Shown: piece by piece, positions 10,597 through 19,601 of the stretch | Position numbering within the stretch: position 1 is the first letter of the stretch | Layout of the letters: each line of letters starts with the position of its first letter | Assembly: GCA_017307335.1 (NCBI GenBank) | Contig: JAFKFJ010000188.1 | Span: forward strand, 1-42,501 | Direction: 5' to 3' | DNA length: 42,501 bases | Source: Alphaproteobacteria bacterium | Lineage (GTDB): Bacteria; Pseudomonadota; Alphaproteobacteria; Acetobacterales; Acetobacteraceae | Position numbers and translations under genes: made by a program | Notes under the pieces: model-generated | Seen by the model: only the letters and a program-made list of their open reading frames with translations | Database searches by the model: none | What the model was told of the DNA's origin: nothing

Positions 10597-11045
10597 TGCC
10601 GCCCGTGGCCGCCCCGCCGCCGGCGCTGCTGGCCTATATGGAGGGCTTGAGAACGCACGACGTCGCGCGGATCGGCGCCGCACTCGCCGACACGCTGCGC
10701 TTCGTCACCCCCGCGCGGGTGATGGAGAAGGCACAGACGCTGGCCTTTCTCGAGGCCCTCTACACGGGGTTCCCCGACTGGCGCTATGACAACGACCCGC
10801 CGGCGTTGCGCCCGGACGGAAGCTGGGCAGTGCGCTGGCGGCAGGGCGGCACGCATACCGGGCCGCTGGCCTTCCCCGGATTCCCGGCCGTCGCGCCCAC
10901 CGGCCGGCGCGTGGCGATTCCGGAGCATGATTTCTTCTATCGGGTCGAAGAGGCGGGGCTGGTGGAGATCCGGCCCGACCCCGTTCCCGGGGGCGCCCCG
11001 CGCGGCATCTTCGAGCAGATCGGCGTTGCGCTGCCGCCGCTCTAA
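10596..11045 (+). CDS. SnoaL-like (NTF2-fold) protein
   Basis: 149 residues from a GTG at 10596 that shares its first base with the TAG stop of the CBS gene (TAGTG), implying translational coupling. A later start at 10605 or at the ATG before 'EGLRTHDVARIG' is possible. The pattern 'YMEGLRTHDVARIGAALAD', 'FLEALYTGFPDWRY' and a sheet with 'GTHTGPLAFPGFPAVAPTGR' is that of SnoaL-like ester/polyketide cyclase-related proteins of the cone-shaped NTF2 fold. These bind or isomerise small molecules, and many have no known substrate. Its TAA overlaps the stop of the convergent permease gene. Confidence 0.75.
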   Translation: MPPVAAPPPALLAYMEGLRTHDVARIGAALADTLRFVTPARVMEKAQTLAFLEALYTGFPDWRYDNDPPALRPDGSWAVRWRQGGTHTGPLAFPGFPAVAPTGRRVAIPEHDFFYRVEEAGLVEIRPDPVPGGAPRGIFEQIGVALPPL

Positions 11046-11932
11046 CCCTTCACCACGCCTTCCGTCAGCCCCTTGAAGAACAGCTTCTGCGCGAAGCTGA
11101 AGGCGAGGATGCCGGGGGTCACGACGATCACATAGACCGCGGCGAGGTTCGGCCACGACCACTGGCCGAGCCCGCCCTGCGCGCCCGCGAGGACGACCGG
11201 CATGGTGCGCGCGGTCTGATCGTTGGTCAGCGTCGTGCACAGCAGGAACTCGCCCCAGGCGGTGACGAAGTTGACTATGAAGATGACGACGAGCCCGTTG
11301 CGCACCATCGGCACACCGACCAGCCAGAGCGTGCGCCACGGCCCGGCGCCGTCGATCTTCGCTGCCTCCATCAATTCATGCGGCACGAGCTGGAACATGC
11401 TGCGCATGATCAGCACGCTGATCGCCAGATTGAGCGTGACGTACGGGAGAATGAGCCCGCTGGTGCTGTTGATGAGGCCGAGGAAGTGCTGCGTCTCGTA
11501 GACGCTGATGAGCGAGACGACGCGGACCGGGAAGTACAGCGAGACCAGGAAGGCGGCGATGATGAAGTCACGCCCGCGCGGCTTGAGGTGCACGAGCGCA
11601 TAGCCGGCGAGCACGGCACAGGTGCTGGTCAGGACCACTGTGCCGGCAGTGACGTAGATGCTGTTGAACAGGTTGATCGGCAGCGTGTCGATTTTCTCGA
11701 ACACGTAGCGGTAGTGCGTGAAGTCGAAGCGCCGGGGCCAGAACGTGCCGCGCATCGCGTCGGGCAGCGACTTCACCGACATGAGGAGCACCCAGGCCAG
11801 CGGCAGCAGGATGATCAGCATGAACAGATTGATCACCGCGTGGCGCACGATGGCGGCGCGGCCGCGCCCGAGCCGGCCGAGCCGGCGGCGCGGCGGGGCA
11901 GTGGGATGGATCGCGTTGAGCGTGGTTGCCAC
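11042..11932 (-). CDS. Carbohydrate ABC transporter permease, MalG/UgpE type
   Basis: 296 residues, CUT1-family inner-membrane subunit. Seen: an N-terminal basic tail, a first membrane helix near residues 30-50, about six helices in all, and the cytoplasmic EAA loop 'ELMEAAKIDGAGPWRTLWLVG' followed by 'VPMVRNGLVVIFIVNFVTAW', where the ATPase docks. It is the third gene of a minus-strand operon (binding protein, MalF-type permease, MalG-type permease), 4 bases after the previous stop. No ATP-binding gene follows: the next gene is convergent. The substrate is probably a sugar, polyol or glycerol-phosphate-like compound, not deducible further. Confidence 0.93.
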   Translation of the reverse strand: MATTLNAIHPTAPPRRRLGRLGRGRAAIVRHAVINLFMLIILLPLAWVLLMSVKSLPDAMRGTFWPRRFDFTHYRYVFEKIDTLPINLFNSIYVTAGTVVLTSTCAVLAGYALVHLKPRGRDFIIAAFLVSLYFPVRVVSLISVYETQHFLGLINSTSGLILPYVTLNLAISVLIMRSMFQLVPHELMEAAKIDGAGPWRTLWLVGVPMVRNGLVVIFIVNFVTAWGEFLLCTTLTNDQTARTMPVVLAGAQGGLGQWSWPNLAAVYVIVVTPGILAFSFAQKLFFKGLTEGVVKG

Positions 11933-11936
11933 CGGG

Positions 11937-12902
11937 TCAGTCCCTGGGGCGGAAGATGCGGAGCAGGAAGGCGACGACGATCATCATCGCAATCGCGCCG
12001 ATCATGCCGATCGCGGCGCCAAACCCTTGGCGCCACATGCCGGTCTTGAACGCCTGATCGTACATGAACATGGTCCAGGTGTATGTCGGCGAGGCGCGGT
12101 TGAAGCCACCGAAGATCAGATACTCGTCGATCACCGCCATGGCGGAGCCGAAGCGCAGCACCACCAGGATCATCATCACCGGGGCCAGTCGCGGGCGGAT
12201 GACGTGCCAGAACACCTGCCACTCGCTCGCGCCGTCGATGCGCGCCGCCTCCGGCAGGTCGCGGGGGATCGCGGCGAGGCCGGCGATGAAGAAGATCGTG
12301 TGGTAGCCGAGTCCCCACCACACCTCCATGATTGCAATCGAAGGTAGCGTGAGCGGCGTGCCGCCCAGCCATTGCGGAGCGTCCTGCAGCGTGAACAGGC
12401 CGAGCACGTCCACCAGCAGATGATTGATGGGGCCGGTCTGGAAATTGTACATCCACTTCCACAGCACGAACACGAGCGTGCTGGGGATCACCGCGGGGAC
12501 CAGAAGCACCACGCGATAGAGGGTCGCAAGCCGCGGGTTGGTCACGCGATCGACGAGGATCGCCAGCAGCAGCGGCAGGATGATCGTTCCCGGCAGGAAC
12601 ATGAGCGTGAATTCGAGCGCGCGCCACAGGCTCACCCACATCAGCGGGTCATGGAGCGCCGCGGCGTAGTTGTCGAACCAGACCCAGTGCGCCGGCCGGT
12701 TGGAGAGGAAGGCGTAGTCGGTGAAGCTGATCCAGAGGACGCGGAAGATCGGGTAAACCTGATAGCCGATGAAGAACACCAGCGCCGGCAGCAGGAACAT
12801 CCACGAACTGACGCGCTCGCGCGTTCGCCGCGCATGGGCCGCCCGCGCCCCCACGCGATGCGTCGCGGTGCTCAGGCGGTTGGCTGCGATCGTCTGTTCC
12901 AT
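11937..12902 (-). CDS. Carbohydrate ABC transporter permease, MalF/UgpA type
   Basis: 321 residues, CUT1-family. Seen: 'WMFLLPALVFFIGYQVYPIF' as the first membrane helix, the periplasmic 'WISFTDYAF' segment, and the EAA loop 'DLPEAARIDGASEWQVFWHV' before the last helices. It would pair with the MalG-type subunit next to it to form the translocation channel. The start ATG at 12902 has no strong ribosome site, and there is a 98-base gap to the binding-protein gene upstream that holds a stem-loop, a usual arrangement that keeps the binding protein more abundant than the permeases. Confidence 0.93.
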   Translation of the reverse strand: MEQTIAANRLSTATHRVGARAAHARRTRERVSSWMFLLPALVFFIGYQVYPIFRVLWISFTDYAFLSNRPAHWVWFDNYAAALHDPLMWVSLWRALEFTLMFLPGTIILPLLLAILVDRVTNPRLATLYRVVLLVPAVIPSTLVFVLWKWMYNFQTGPINHLLVDVLGLFTLQDAPQWLGGTPLTLPSIAIMEVWWGLGYHTIFFIAGLAAIPRDLPEAARIDGASEWQVFWHVIRPRLAPVMMILVVLRFGSAMAVIDEYLIFGGFNRASPTYTWTMFMYDQAFKTGMWRQGFGAAIGMIGAIAMMIVVAFLLRIFRPRD

Positions 12903-12950
12903 GCGCTCAGACGATCATCTGCGCCGGGAAGTCGCGTTCAAGACGGAGGC

Positions 12951-12975
12951 GGACCGGCCACGTGCCAGCCGGTCC
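12951..12975 (-). other. Intercistronic stem-loop
   Basis: Eight-base perfect stem (ggaccggc at 12951-12958 and its complement at 12968-12975) with a 9-base loop, located between the binding-protein stop and the permease start. It lacks a U-tract, so it more likely protects the upstream binding-protein mRNA or causes partial attenuation than ends transcription. Confidence 0.5.
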
Positions 12976-13000
12976 TGGTCGTCGCGTCATCGTCCGATGA

Positions 13001-14380
13001 CTAGCCGCCGCGCTTCATCTCGGCGTGCACCGCCTCGACGACTTTCTGCATCGCGACCTTCGGGTTGGACTCCTGGCCCTTGAGGTACGTCTCCCAGATC
13101 GGCTTGCCGATGACGAACTGCTGCAGGCCGAAGATGTTGTTGTTGATCGCCTTGGCGCGATCGAGCTGGCTGCGCACCAGTGCGACGAAGGACGGCATCC
13201 AGTCCGGTTTCTTCGCGTCCCACTCGGCATAGATGGACTTGTAGGGCGGCAACTGGCCGGGGTGGGCGTTCGGCGTGCCGACGATCGAATCCTTCCAGAT
13301 CTGCCGGTCGTAGGTCAGCGCGCGGATATACTCCGCCGCCTTCTCCTTGTTCTGGCCGTATTTGAACAGCGCGCAGCCGGTGGTCCAGAACACCGTGGAG
13401 CCCTCGCCGTTGGGGAATTTCGGCAGCGGGCCGAGATGCAGGGCCTTCGGGTCGTCCCAGTAGTTTGCCATGCGCAGCGGCGCGTTGAAGTATTTCGTGT
13501 AGTAGCCCACGCGCTGGGCGCCGAACGCGACCTCGTCCGGCGTGCCGTTGACGCCGCCGTCGGAAGCGCCTTCGAGCAGGATGTCGGGGTTCGCCAGCGC
13601 CATGATCTTCTTCATGAGCACGAGTGCTTCGATCGCGGCGTCGTTGGTGAAGTCGAACAGCCCCTCCGACGTGTAGACGTGGCTGTTCATGCTGTGCGTC
13701 ATCGGCGCGAGCGAGCGCCAGCCGTGCGAGTCGAACGTCGCGCCGAACGGCGCCGCGTGCGAGTCCACGACCGTCTTGGCGCGGGTGAGATATTCGTCCC
13801 AGGTCCCCGGCGCCGCGTCCGGCAGGCCGGCTTTCTTCGTCAGGCCCGAATGCCAGCCCATGCCGATCACGTCGAGCAGGAACGGCCAACTGTAGAGCTT
13901 GCCGTCGATCATGCATTCCTCGTGGATCGACGGGATGATGTCGGCGAGCACGTCCTTCGGGATGTAGTTGTCCCACGGCTCGATGACGCCGGCCTTGACC
14001 ATGGCCGACATCTCGACGAAGGGCGTCTGGCCGACATAGACGTCCCAGGTGCTTTCCTTGTTCTTGGCCTCGGCCACGAACCGCTCGATGCCAAAGCCCT
14101 CGACCGGCGCAATCTGGTAGTTGATGCCGGGAAACTTGGCGTTCACTGCCGGGATGCCGGGGTGCAGGTCCTGGATCCATTGATAGAACGTCGGCGTCAG
14201 CGGGCGATCGGCGGCGAAGGCCGGCCGGACGCCGCCCCGTGCCACCGCACCGATGCCGGCCAGCCCGAGGCCCGTCATCAGGCTGCGGGTGAGGAACGCG
14301 CGCCGGTCGATGGCTCCGCGCTGCAACGCATCTCGCGCCGCTTGCTGCAGAACGTATTCCTGTTCCCTTCGAACCGGCAT
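13001..14380 (-). CDS. ABC transporter extracellular solute-binding protein (family 1), Tat-type signal
   Basis: 459 residues from the ATG at 14380, which has GAGGAG about nine bases upstream; an in-frame ATG nine codons earlier lacks such a site. The N-terminus carries a twin-arginine type signal: 'DRRAFLTRSLMTGLGLAG' (R26-R27-x-F-L), a hydrophobic stretch and an 'AFA-A' cleavage site near residue 56. The rest is a CUT1 binding protein with 'LTPTFYQWIQDLHPGIPAVN' and the paired lobes of that fold. It is exported, probably folded, to the periplasm and delivers substrate to the two permeases that follow. It diverges from the amidohydrolase gene, with which it may share control. Confidence 0.92.
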   Translation of the reverse strand: MPVRREQEYVLQQAARDALQRGAIDRRAFLTRSLMTGLGLAGIGAVARGGVRPAFAADRPLTPTFYQWIQDLHPGIPAVNAKFPGINYQIAPVEGFGIERFVAEAKNKESTWDVYVGQTPFVEMSAMVKAGVIEPWDNYIPKDVLADIIPSIHEECMIDGKLYSWPFLLDVIGMGWHSGLTKKAGLPDAAPGTWDEYLTRAKTVVDSHAAPFGATFDSHGWRSLAPMTHSMNSHVYTSEGLFDFTNDAAIEALVLMKKIMALANPDILLEGASDGGVNGTPDEVAFGAQRVGYYTKYFNAPLRMANYWDDPKALHLGPLPKFPNGEGSTVFWTTGCALFKYGQNKEKAAEYIRALTYDRQIWKDSIVGTPNAHPGQLPPYKSIYAEWDAKKPDWMPSFVALVRSQLDRAKAINNNIFGLQQFVIGKPIWETYLKGQESNPKVAMQKVVEAVHAEMKRGG

Positions 14381-14645
14381 CGGATCATCTCCTCGGTTGG
14401 CTCGCATGGTCCATGGGTGCGCGCTTCAGCGGAGCCGTGCCGGCCTCCGCCCGCGCCATTTCCGGGGCACGCACGGCAGACGCAGGTTCGTCTCGGCGCA
14501 CATCATGAATGACGCTAGCATGTCGCTTTCCAGCGCCAAATAGTGATTCTCTGACAAAAGGGGGCGGGGCGCGGCGCGATTGACCCCGCAGCTTGCCGGC
14601 ATAGGATCGGCCGCTCGGCCAACCCGCTCCAGCGAGGATGACTTC

Positions 14646-15548
14646 ATGTACGCCGGCCCGATTATCGACGCGCACACGCATCTCTGGGACCTCGGGATGA
14701 ACCGGCACCCCTGGCTCAGCCCGCGCGGGACGGTGGCGGCGCTGGCCGGGCTCGAAAAGCTTCGCACCGATTTTCTGGTCGAGGACTACCTGCGCGACAG
14801 CGCCGGCCAGAACATCGTGGCGAGTGTGCATATCGAGGCGCTGTGGGACCCCGCCGATCCGCTCGGCGAGACGCGCTGGCTGGAGACGCTCGACAAGTCC
14901 CGCGGCGTTGCCGTGCGCTACACCGCCGCCGCCCCGCTGGGCACGCCGGGGGCGGCGCGGGTGCTGGAGGCGCAAGCGGCCTTCACCCGCGTCGCCGGCA
15001 TCCGCGCGATCCTGAGTTTCCATCCGACCGAGCCCGCGAAGTCCTTCGCCGCACGAGGCGACATCGCGATTGACCCGGCCTGGCGCGCGGATGTCGCGCG
15101 CCTCATCCCGCTCGGTCTGAACCTCGAACTGATGATGTATCCCTATCAACTCGCCGACGTGCTTGCCCTCGCGCGCCACCTGCCGGACTTGCAGATCATC
15201 GTGAACCACTGCGCGAGCCCCATCGACCGCGACGCGGAGGGCATGCGGCGGTGGCAGGAGTCCGTGCGGCAACTCGCCACCTGCCCGAACATCGCGCTGA
15301 AGGTCTCGAACATCACCGCCTATGTGCCGGGCGCCCCGTACGACGAGGTCCGCGCCATCGCGGAGCACTGCATCGGCTGTTTCGGCACGCAGCGCACGAT
15401 GCTGGCGACCGACTGGCCGGTGGCGCGCCTCAACGCCGGCTTTGCCGACATCTACGACACGTTCAGGCGCATCACCGACGGATACTCCGCCGACGAGCAG
15501 CGCGCGCTGTTCCACGACAACGCGCAGCGATTCTATCGGCTTCCCTGA
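14646..15548 (+). CDS. Amidohydrolase family 2 metal-dependent hydrolase
   Basis: 300 residues from the ATG at 14646, with CGAGGA eight to ten bases upstream. Seen: the metal-binding 'IIDAHTHLWDLG' (H10-x-H12), a second His in 'LQIIVNHCASPIDRD' and the catalytic Asp in 'MLATDWPVARL'. This subgroup of the TIM-barrel amidohydrolases (PF04909) includes lactonases, dicarboxylate hydrolases and decarboxylases, so the reaction is open. 'NRHPWL' after the first motif is typical of the lactone-hydrolase-like (fucono/galactono-lactonase) members, which would agree with a sugar importer next door. It converges on the deacylase gene with a shared stop-codon hairpin. Confidence 0.88.
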   Translation: MYAGPIIDAHTHLWDLGMNRHPWLSPRGTVAALAGLEKLRTDFLVEDYLRDSAGQNIVASVHIEALWDPADPLGETRWLETLDKSRGVAVRYTAAAPLGTPGAARVLEAQAAFTRVAGIRAILSFHPTEPAKSFAARGDIAIDPAWRADVARLIPLGLNLELMMYPYQLADVLALARHLPDLQIIVNHCASPIDRDAEGMRRWQESVRQLATCPNIALKVSNITAYVPGAPYDEVRAIAEHCIGCFGTQRTMLATDWPVARLNAGFADIYDTFRRITDGYSADEQRALFHDNAQRFYRLP

Positions 15549-15562
15549 CCGCGCGGGTCAGG
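15544..15562. terminator. Bidirectional stop-codon hairpin
   Basis: A perfect 7-base inverted repeat (cctgacc at 15544-15550, ggtcagg at 15556-15562) with a 5-base loop fills the junction of two convergent genes and contains both stop codons. It has no T-run on either side. Its position suggests it limits transcription in both directions, but this is inference. Confidence 0.45.
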
Positions 15563-16712
15563 CGGGCAGCATCGCCCGCGCGATGTCGCGGTAGATCAGC
15601 GCCGCCTGGATGAGATCGTCCTTCGGCACGAACTCATCCGGCTGGTGCGCCTGATCGAGCGAACCGGGGCCGAGGATGAGGCCGACGCTGCCGGTGGCGT
15701 GAAAATGCACGAGATCGCAGCCGCCGGTCAGCCCGCCCGGCTGCGGCAGCGCCACGCCGTGCCGCGCGGCGGCCGCGAGGGCGGCGTGGAGCAGGGGCGA
15801 GTCCGGCAGCGTCTCGGCCGAGCCGGCGGCGGTGCGCACCTCCGCCAGCGCCGCGTCGATCCCGTGTTCTTCCCGGGCGTGCCGCAGCAGCGTGTGCAGG
15901 TCATCCAGGGCCGTCTCCAGCCGCTCGCCGGGCAGAACGCGCTCGTCGTAGACGACCTCGCACAGATCGGGCACGACGTTGTCGGCGATGCTGCCCGCGA
16001 TGCGCGCGACCGTCAGGCTGGCATGGCCGACGAGCGGATGGTGCCTTCGGCGCAGCATCGCATCGCGCGCATCCAGCAGGTGGACGAGCCGCGCCGCGGC
16101 GGTGATGGCGTTGCGGCCGAGCTCGGGGCGCCCGGAATGCGCCGCACGGCCACGCACGTGGATGATGGGGCGCAGACAGCCCTTGTGGGCGGCGTAGACC
16201 GCGTTGCGCGTGGGCTCACCGATCACCACCCAGTCGTAGCGCGGGATCCCGGCGGCCGCCGCCTTGGCGCCCGTGCCGTTGATCTCCTCGTCGGCGACGA
16301 AGGCCAGCACCAGCGTGCCGCGCCACGCGGTGCGCGTGGCGGCGAGGAGCCGGCCGGCCTCCGCCATCGCGGCAACCTGTCCCTTCGCGTCGCAGGCGCC
16401 GCGGCCGTGGAGGCGCCCGTCGCGCTCGACGAGGCGGAAGGGATCGCTGCTCCAGCCGGTGCCGACCGGCACCGTGTCGAGATGCGAGTTCAGGGCGAAG
16501 ATCGGGCCCGGGCCGTTGTCGATCCGGGCGATGACGTTGGCGCGGCCGGGGGCAACCGGCCGGACCTCCGTGGCGAAGCCCGCACCCCGCAGGTCCTCGG
16601 CCAGCATCGTGGCGGCCGCGGTCTCCTGGCCGGGGGGATTCTGGGTGTCGAATGCCACCAGCCGGGCGAGCAGCCCGACCAGGCGGCCGGGCTCGGGCGA
16701 GGAGTCGCTCAC
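15558..16712 (-). CDS. ArgE/DapE-family metallo-deacylase
   Basis: 384 residues from a GTG at 16712 whose last bases overlap the SDR stop (GTGA), so translation is coupled; another GTG one codon earlier is possible. M20-family di-zinc hydrolase, related to acetylornithine deacetylase. Seen: 'ALNSHLDTVPVG' (first metal His and Asp), 'RGACDAKGQVAAM' (bridging Asp), 'LAFVADEEINGTGA' (catalytic and metal Glu pair), 'VIGEPT' (metal ligand), the dimerisation domain 'KGCLRPIIHVRGRAAHSGRP', and the final metal His in 'GSLDQAHQPDE'. It belongs to a four-gene minus-strand block with SDR and amidase genes that looks degradative rather than biosynthetic. Substrate unknown. Confidence 0.92.
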   Translation of the reverse strand: MSDSSPEPGRLVGLLARLVAFDTQNPPGQETAAATMLAEDLRGAGFATEVRPVAPGRANVIARIDNGPGPIFALNSHLDTVPVGTGWSSDPFRLVERDGRLHGRGACDAKGQVAAMAEAGRLLAATRTAWRGTLVLAFVADEEINGTGAKAAAAGIPRYDWVVIGEPTRNAVYAAHKGCLRPIIHVRGRAAHSGRPELGRNAITAAARLVHLLDARDAMLRRRHHPLVGHASLTVARIAGSIADNVVPDLCEVVYDERVLPGERLETALDDLHTLLRHAREEHGIDAALAEVRTAAGSAETLPDSPLLHAALAAAARHGVALPQPGGLTGGCDLVHFHATGSVGLILGPGSLDQAHQPDEFVPKDDLIQAALIYRDIARAMLPA

Positions 16713-17488
16713 CACAGCGTATAGCCGCCGTCGATGACGAAGGCGGCGCCGGTGACATAGCTTGCGGCCGGGCTCGCGAGATAGACGGCGAGCGGCCCGA
16801 TCTCGTCGGGCTCGCCGGCGCGGCCCATCGGCACGTTGCGCACATGCGCCTCGATGACCTCCGGCCGTTCCCGGCTCCAGCGCCGGTTGGCGTCGGTCAT
16901 GAACAGGCCGGGGCAGATCGCGTTGACGGTTACGCCGTGCGGTGCCCAGTCGGCGGCGGCGCAGCGGGTGAAGTGCAGCACGGCCGCCTTCGCCGTCTCG
17001 TAGTGCCGCCCGGCGATGCCGCGATTGGCGATCATCGCGCTGATCGAGGCGATATTGATCACCCGCCCGCCGCCGCGCGCGAGCATGGCGCCGCCGATCA
17101 GCTTGGTCGCCACAAAGCAGCTCGTGAGGTTGTGGTCGATCAGGCGCTGCCACGTGGCCAGCGGCTCCGCCTCGATCGGCACGTTTTCCAACCGGCCGCC
17201 GACGTTGTTGACGAGGATGTCGATCGGCGCGCATTCGTCGAGCGCCCGGGCACAGGCGGCCTCGCACGCGGCGGGGCTGCCCATGTCGGCGACGATCGTC
17301 CACGCCTGCACGCCCCGCGCGCGCACTTCGTCGGCCGCCGCCGCGAGTGTCGCCTCGGTCCGGCCGGTGAGGATCACGTCGGCGCCGGCCTCCGCCAGGG
17401 CCAGCGCCATCGCGCGCCCGAGCCCGCGGCTGCCGCCGCTCACCAGCGCCCGCTTGCCGTCGAGGCGGAACCGGTCGAGCACACCCAT
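16709..17488 (-). CDS. Short-chain dehydrogenase/reductase
   Basis: 259 residues starting at the ATG 17 bases after the amidase stop. Classical SDR: cofactor motif 'ALVSGGSRGLGRAMALALAE' (TGxxxGxG type with Ser for Thr), 'DILVNNVGG', 'INIASISAMIANRGIAG' with the catalytic Ser, 'HYETAKAA' (Y-x3-K) and the C-terminal 'GAAFVIDGGYTLW' typical of family members that reduce 3-oxo groups or oxidise sugars such as gluconate. It sits between an amidase and an ArgE/DapE-type deacylase, overlapping the latter by 4 bases, which argues for a joint catabolic route. Cofactor preference and substrate cannot be fixed. Confidence 0.93.
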   Translation of the reverse strand: MGVLDRFRLDGKRALVSGGSRGLGRAMALALAEAGADVILTGRTEATLAAAADEVRARGVQAWTIVADMGSPAACEAACARALDECAPIDILVNNVGGRLENVPIEAEPLATWQRLIDHNLTSCFVATKLIGGAMLARGGGRVINIASISAMIANRGIAGRHYETAKAAVLHFTRCAAADWAPHGVTVNAICPGLFMTDANRRWSRERPEVIEAHVRNVPMGRAGEPDEIGPLAVYLASPAASYVTGAAFVIDGGYTLW

Positions 17489-17505
17489 GATCGCCGTCGG
17501 CGCGG

Positions 17506-18993
17506 TCAATGGACGTCGAGCGGGCGGGCGGCACAGCGGGCGTAGCTGGCCTGCCAAGGCCGCTCGCGCTCGATCGCCGCGCTCGCCGCCAGCACGTCCG
17601 CGTCGGCGTAGCGCCGGCCGATGAGCTGCAGCCCGACTGGCAGGCCGTCCGCGCTGAGGCCGGCCGGGACGGAGGCCGCGGGATGGCCGGTGAAGTTCAC
17701 CGGATAGGTCATGCACCAGCCGATCAGCGGATCGACCGTCTCACCGTTGATGGCGCGCGGGCCCACGGTGTTGCCGTCGGTGGCATTGTCCACCGGCAGG
17801 CAGGCGAGGGTGGGCGTGACCAGCATCCGGCAGTCGTCGAGCACGCGGCCAACTGCCTCGAACACGTCGGAGCGCTTGACCTGATCGCCCAGATAGTCGA
17901 CCGCGCTGCGCGTCTCGATGACGCGCAGCCAGTGATGCAGCTCCGGCGGCAGGTCCTGCGGATGGTCGCGCAGCAGGTCGATGCCGTCGCGGCGGAACCC
18001 TTCAAGCGTCAGCGGCAGGCCCTGGAGGACCAGACGGCACCAGACATCGCTCAGCTCCTGCTGGGAATGGCGCATGTCGATGCGCACTTCCTCCACCTGC
18101 GCGCCCGCCGCCGCCAGCGCCGCCACGGCCTGGTCGGTCACGCGCAGCACTTCCGGGTCGACCGGATACATGCCGAAATCGCGGCTGTAGCCGATCTTCC
18201 AGCCGCGGACCGAGCCGTTCAGCGCCGCCAGCGGATCGAGGCCCGTGTCGAGACTGAACGGGTCGCGCGAATCGTATCCGGCGAGGGCGGAGACCGCGAG
18301 CGCGGCATCCGCGACGGTGCGGGTGATCGCCCCTTCGAACAGGAACGGCGCGGTGCCGCCGAATGCGTTCGGCCGGGTGCGCATCGGCACCCGGCCGAAG
18401 GCGGGCTTGTAGCCATAGACGCCGCACCACGCCGCAGGGATGCGGATCGAGCCGCCGCCGTCGGTGCCCTCGGCGATCGGCAGCAGCCCGTCGGCGACCA
18501 TCGCCGCACTGCCGCCCGACGAGCCGCCGGTGTTCTTCGCAAGGTTGAACGGGTTGCGCGACGGACCGAAGGCGTAGTTGTCGCAGGTGCCGCGGAACCC
18601 GAAGATCGGGCTGTTGGTCTTGCCGATGACGATGGCGCCCGCCGCCTCCATGCGTTCCACGAACGGGCAGGCGGCCGAGGTGCGGTAGTCGCGCAGCGCC
18701 CGCACGCCGCCGAAGCTGCTCACCCAGCCCGGCTTGAAGTCGAAGCAGTCCTTCATCGCCACCGGTAGCCCGTGGAGCGGGCCGAGCCGCTCGCCGCGCA
18801 TCACCGCCGCCTCGGCGCGTCTGGCCTGCGCGCGGGCCTCGTCGAAGCCGAAGATCACCATGGCGTTGAGACTGGGATTGCGCCGCTCGATCCGCGCGAT
18901 GACGCGGTCGAGCAGTTCGACCGGCGAGATGGCGCGGTCACGGATGCGCCGCGCCAGGTCGATGGCCGTCGCGCCATCCAGTTCATCGGTCAT
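17506..18993 (-). CDS. Amidase signature family hydrolase
   Basis: 495 residues, ATG at 18993. Cleaves a carboxamide bond using a Ser-cisSer-Lys triad. Seen: Lys81 in 'GLPVAMKDCFD', cis-Ser158 in 'NTGGSSGGSAAM' and nucleophile Ser182 in 'EGTDGGGSIRIPAAW', spaced 24 residues apart as in characterised members. The C-terminal part 'HPAASVPAGLSADGLPVGLQ' is also typical. It is not a GatA: no gatB or gatC is near, and its neighbours are catabolic. It leads a minus-strand operon amidase-SDR-deacylase (gap 17, then overlap 4), suggesting stepwise breakdown of an amide-linked compound possibly imported by the nearby CUT1 system. Confidence 0.94.
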   Translation of the reverse strand: MTDELDGATAIDLARRIRDRAISPVELLDRVIARIERRNPSLNAMVIFGFDEARAQARRAEAAVMRGERLGPLHGLPVAMKDCFDFKPGWVSSFGGVRALRDYRTSAACPFVERMEAAGAIVIGKTNSPIFGFRGTCDNYAFGPSRNPFNLAKNTGGSSGGSAAMVADGLLPIAEGTDGGGSIRIPAAWCGVYGYKPAFGRVPMRTRPNAFGGTAPFLFEGAITRTVADAALAVSALAGYDSRDPFSLDTGLDPLAALNGSVRGWKIGYSRDFGMYPVDPEVLRVTDQAVAALAAAGAQVEEVRIDMRHSQQELSDVWCRLVLQGLPLTLEGFRRDGIDLLRDHPQDLPPELHHWLRVIETRSAVDYLGDQVKRSDVFEAVGRVLDDCRMLVTPTLACLPVDNATDGNTVGPRAINGETVDPLIGWCMTYPVNFTGHPAASVPAGLSADGLPVGLQLIGRRYADADVLAASAAIERERPWQASYARCAARPLDVH

Positions 18994-19066
18994 GGTGCTT
19001 GCCCCCACTGCGCCCGCCGGGCAGGCTAGCGCGGCCGCCGGCGGGCGCAACAGGGCGAAGGGCCGT

Positions 19067-19429
19067 TCAGGCCAACGCGACGACGCGCCCGTTGCGCGCG
19101 GGCAGCACGCCGTTCGCGCCGCGATCGGCCGTCTCCCGCGCACCCAGGCGCACGGCGTCGGCGACGATGGAGGCGAGGAGCGCGTCGCCCACCGCGCTGC
19201 CGCCAGCCCGGATCTCGGCCTGATAGATGCGCAGCTTGGCGAGCAGGTCACTGAGCGACGCCGCCGGCGCGCGCGTGATCGACCAGGCCAGCGCGTCCGC
19301 CGCGTCGCACGCGGCCGCGCACTCCGCCTCCAGCGCGTCGGGGCGGTTGGCACGTGCAATGACTGCCCGCCACTGGGCGGCGAGTGCTGCGAGACCGACT
19401 TGCGTCTTCGTCCCGCCATAACCAGACAT
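19067..19429 (-). CDS. Hypothetical alanine-rich helical protein
   Basis: 120 residues, ATG at 19429 with a GGGAAGG purine run just upstream. No recognised domain. Composition is rich in Ala, Arg, Leu and Asp, and the predicted pattern is mainly helical: 'AALAAQWRAVIARANRPDAL', then 'AADALAWSITRAPAASLSDL' and a C-terminal half ending 'NGRVVALA'. No signal peptide or membrane segment. Small proteins of this general look are common next to catabolic genes in alphaproteobacteria, but I cannot assign a family. It is read in the same direction as the amidase, 73 bases upstream of it. Codon use is normal for the region, which supports it being real. Confidence 0.6.
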   Translation of the reverse strand: MSGYGGTKTQVGLAALAAQWRAVIARANRPDALEAECAAACDAADALAWSITRAPAASLSDLLAKLRIYQAEIRAGGSAVGDALLASIVADAVRLGARETADRGANGVLPARNGRVVALA

Positions 19430-19601
19430 GACCTTCCCTCTCCCGGTGTTGCGGCGGCATCGTAACTATGCCGAGAGCGGGATCTATCTCACAAGGGCGT
19501 GGGTGCCGGCGGCGCGACGAAATCGCTTGGCGGGATGCCGCCAGGTCATTGAAGCGCGCGGGGAATCGGTGCTTCCGCAGGCCGGGCCGGGGGGCATGGC
19601 G

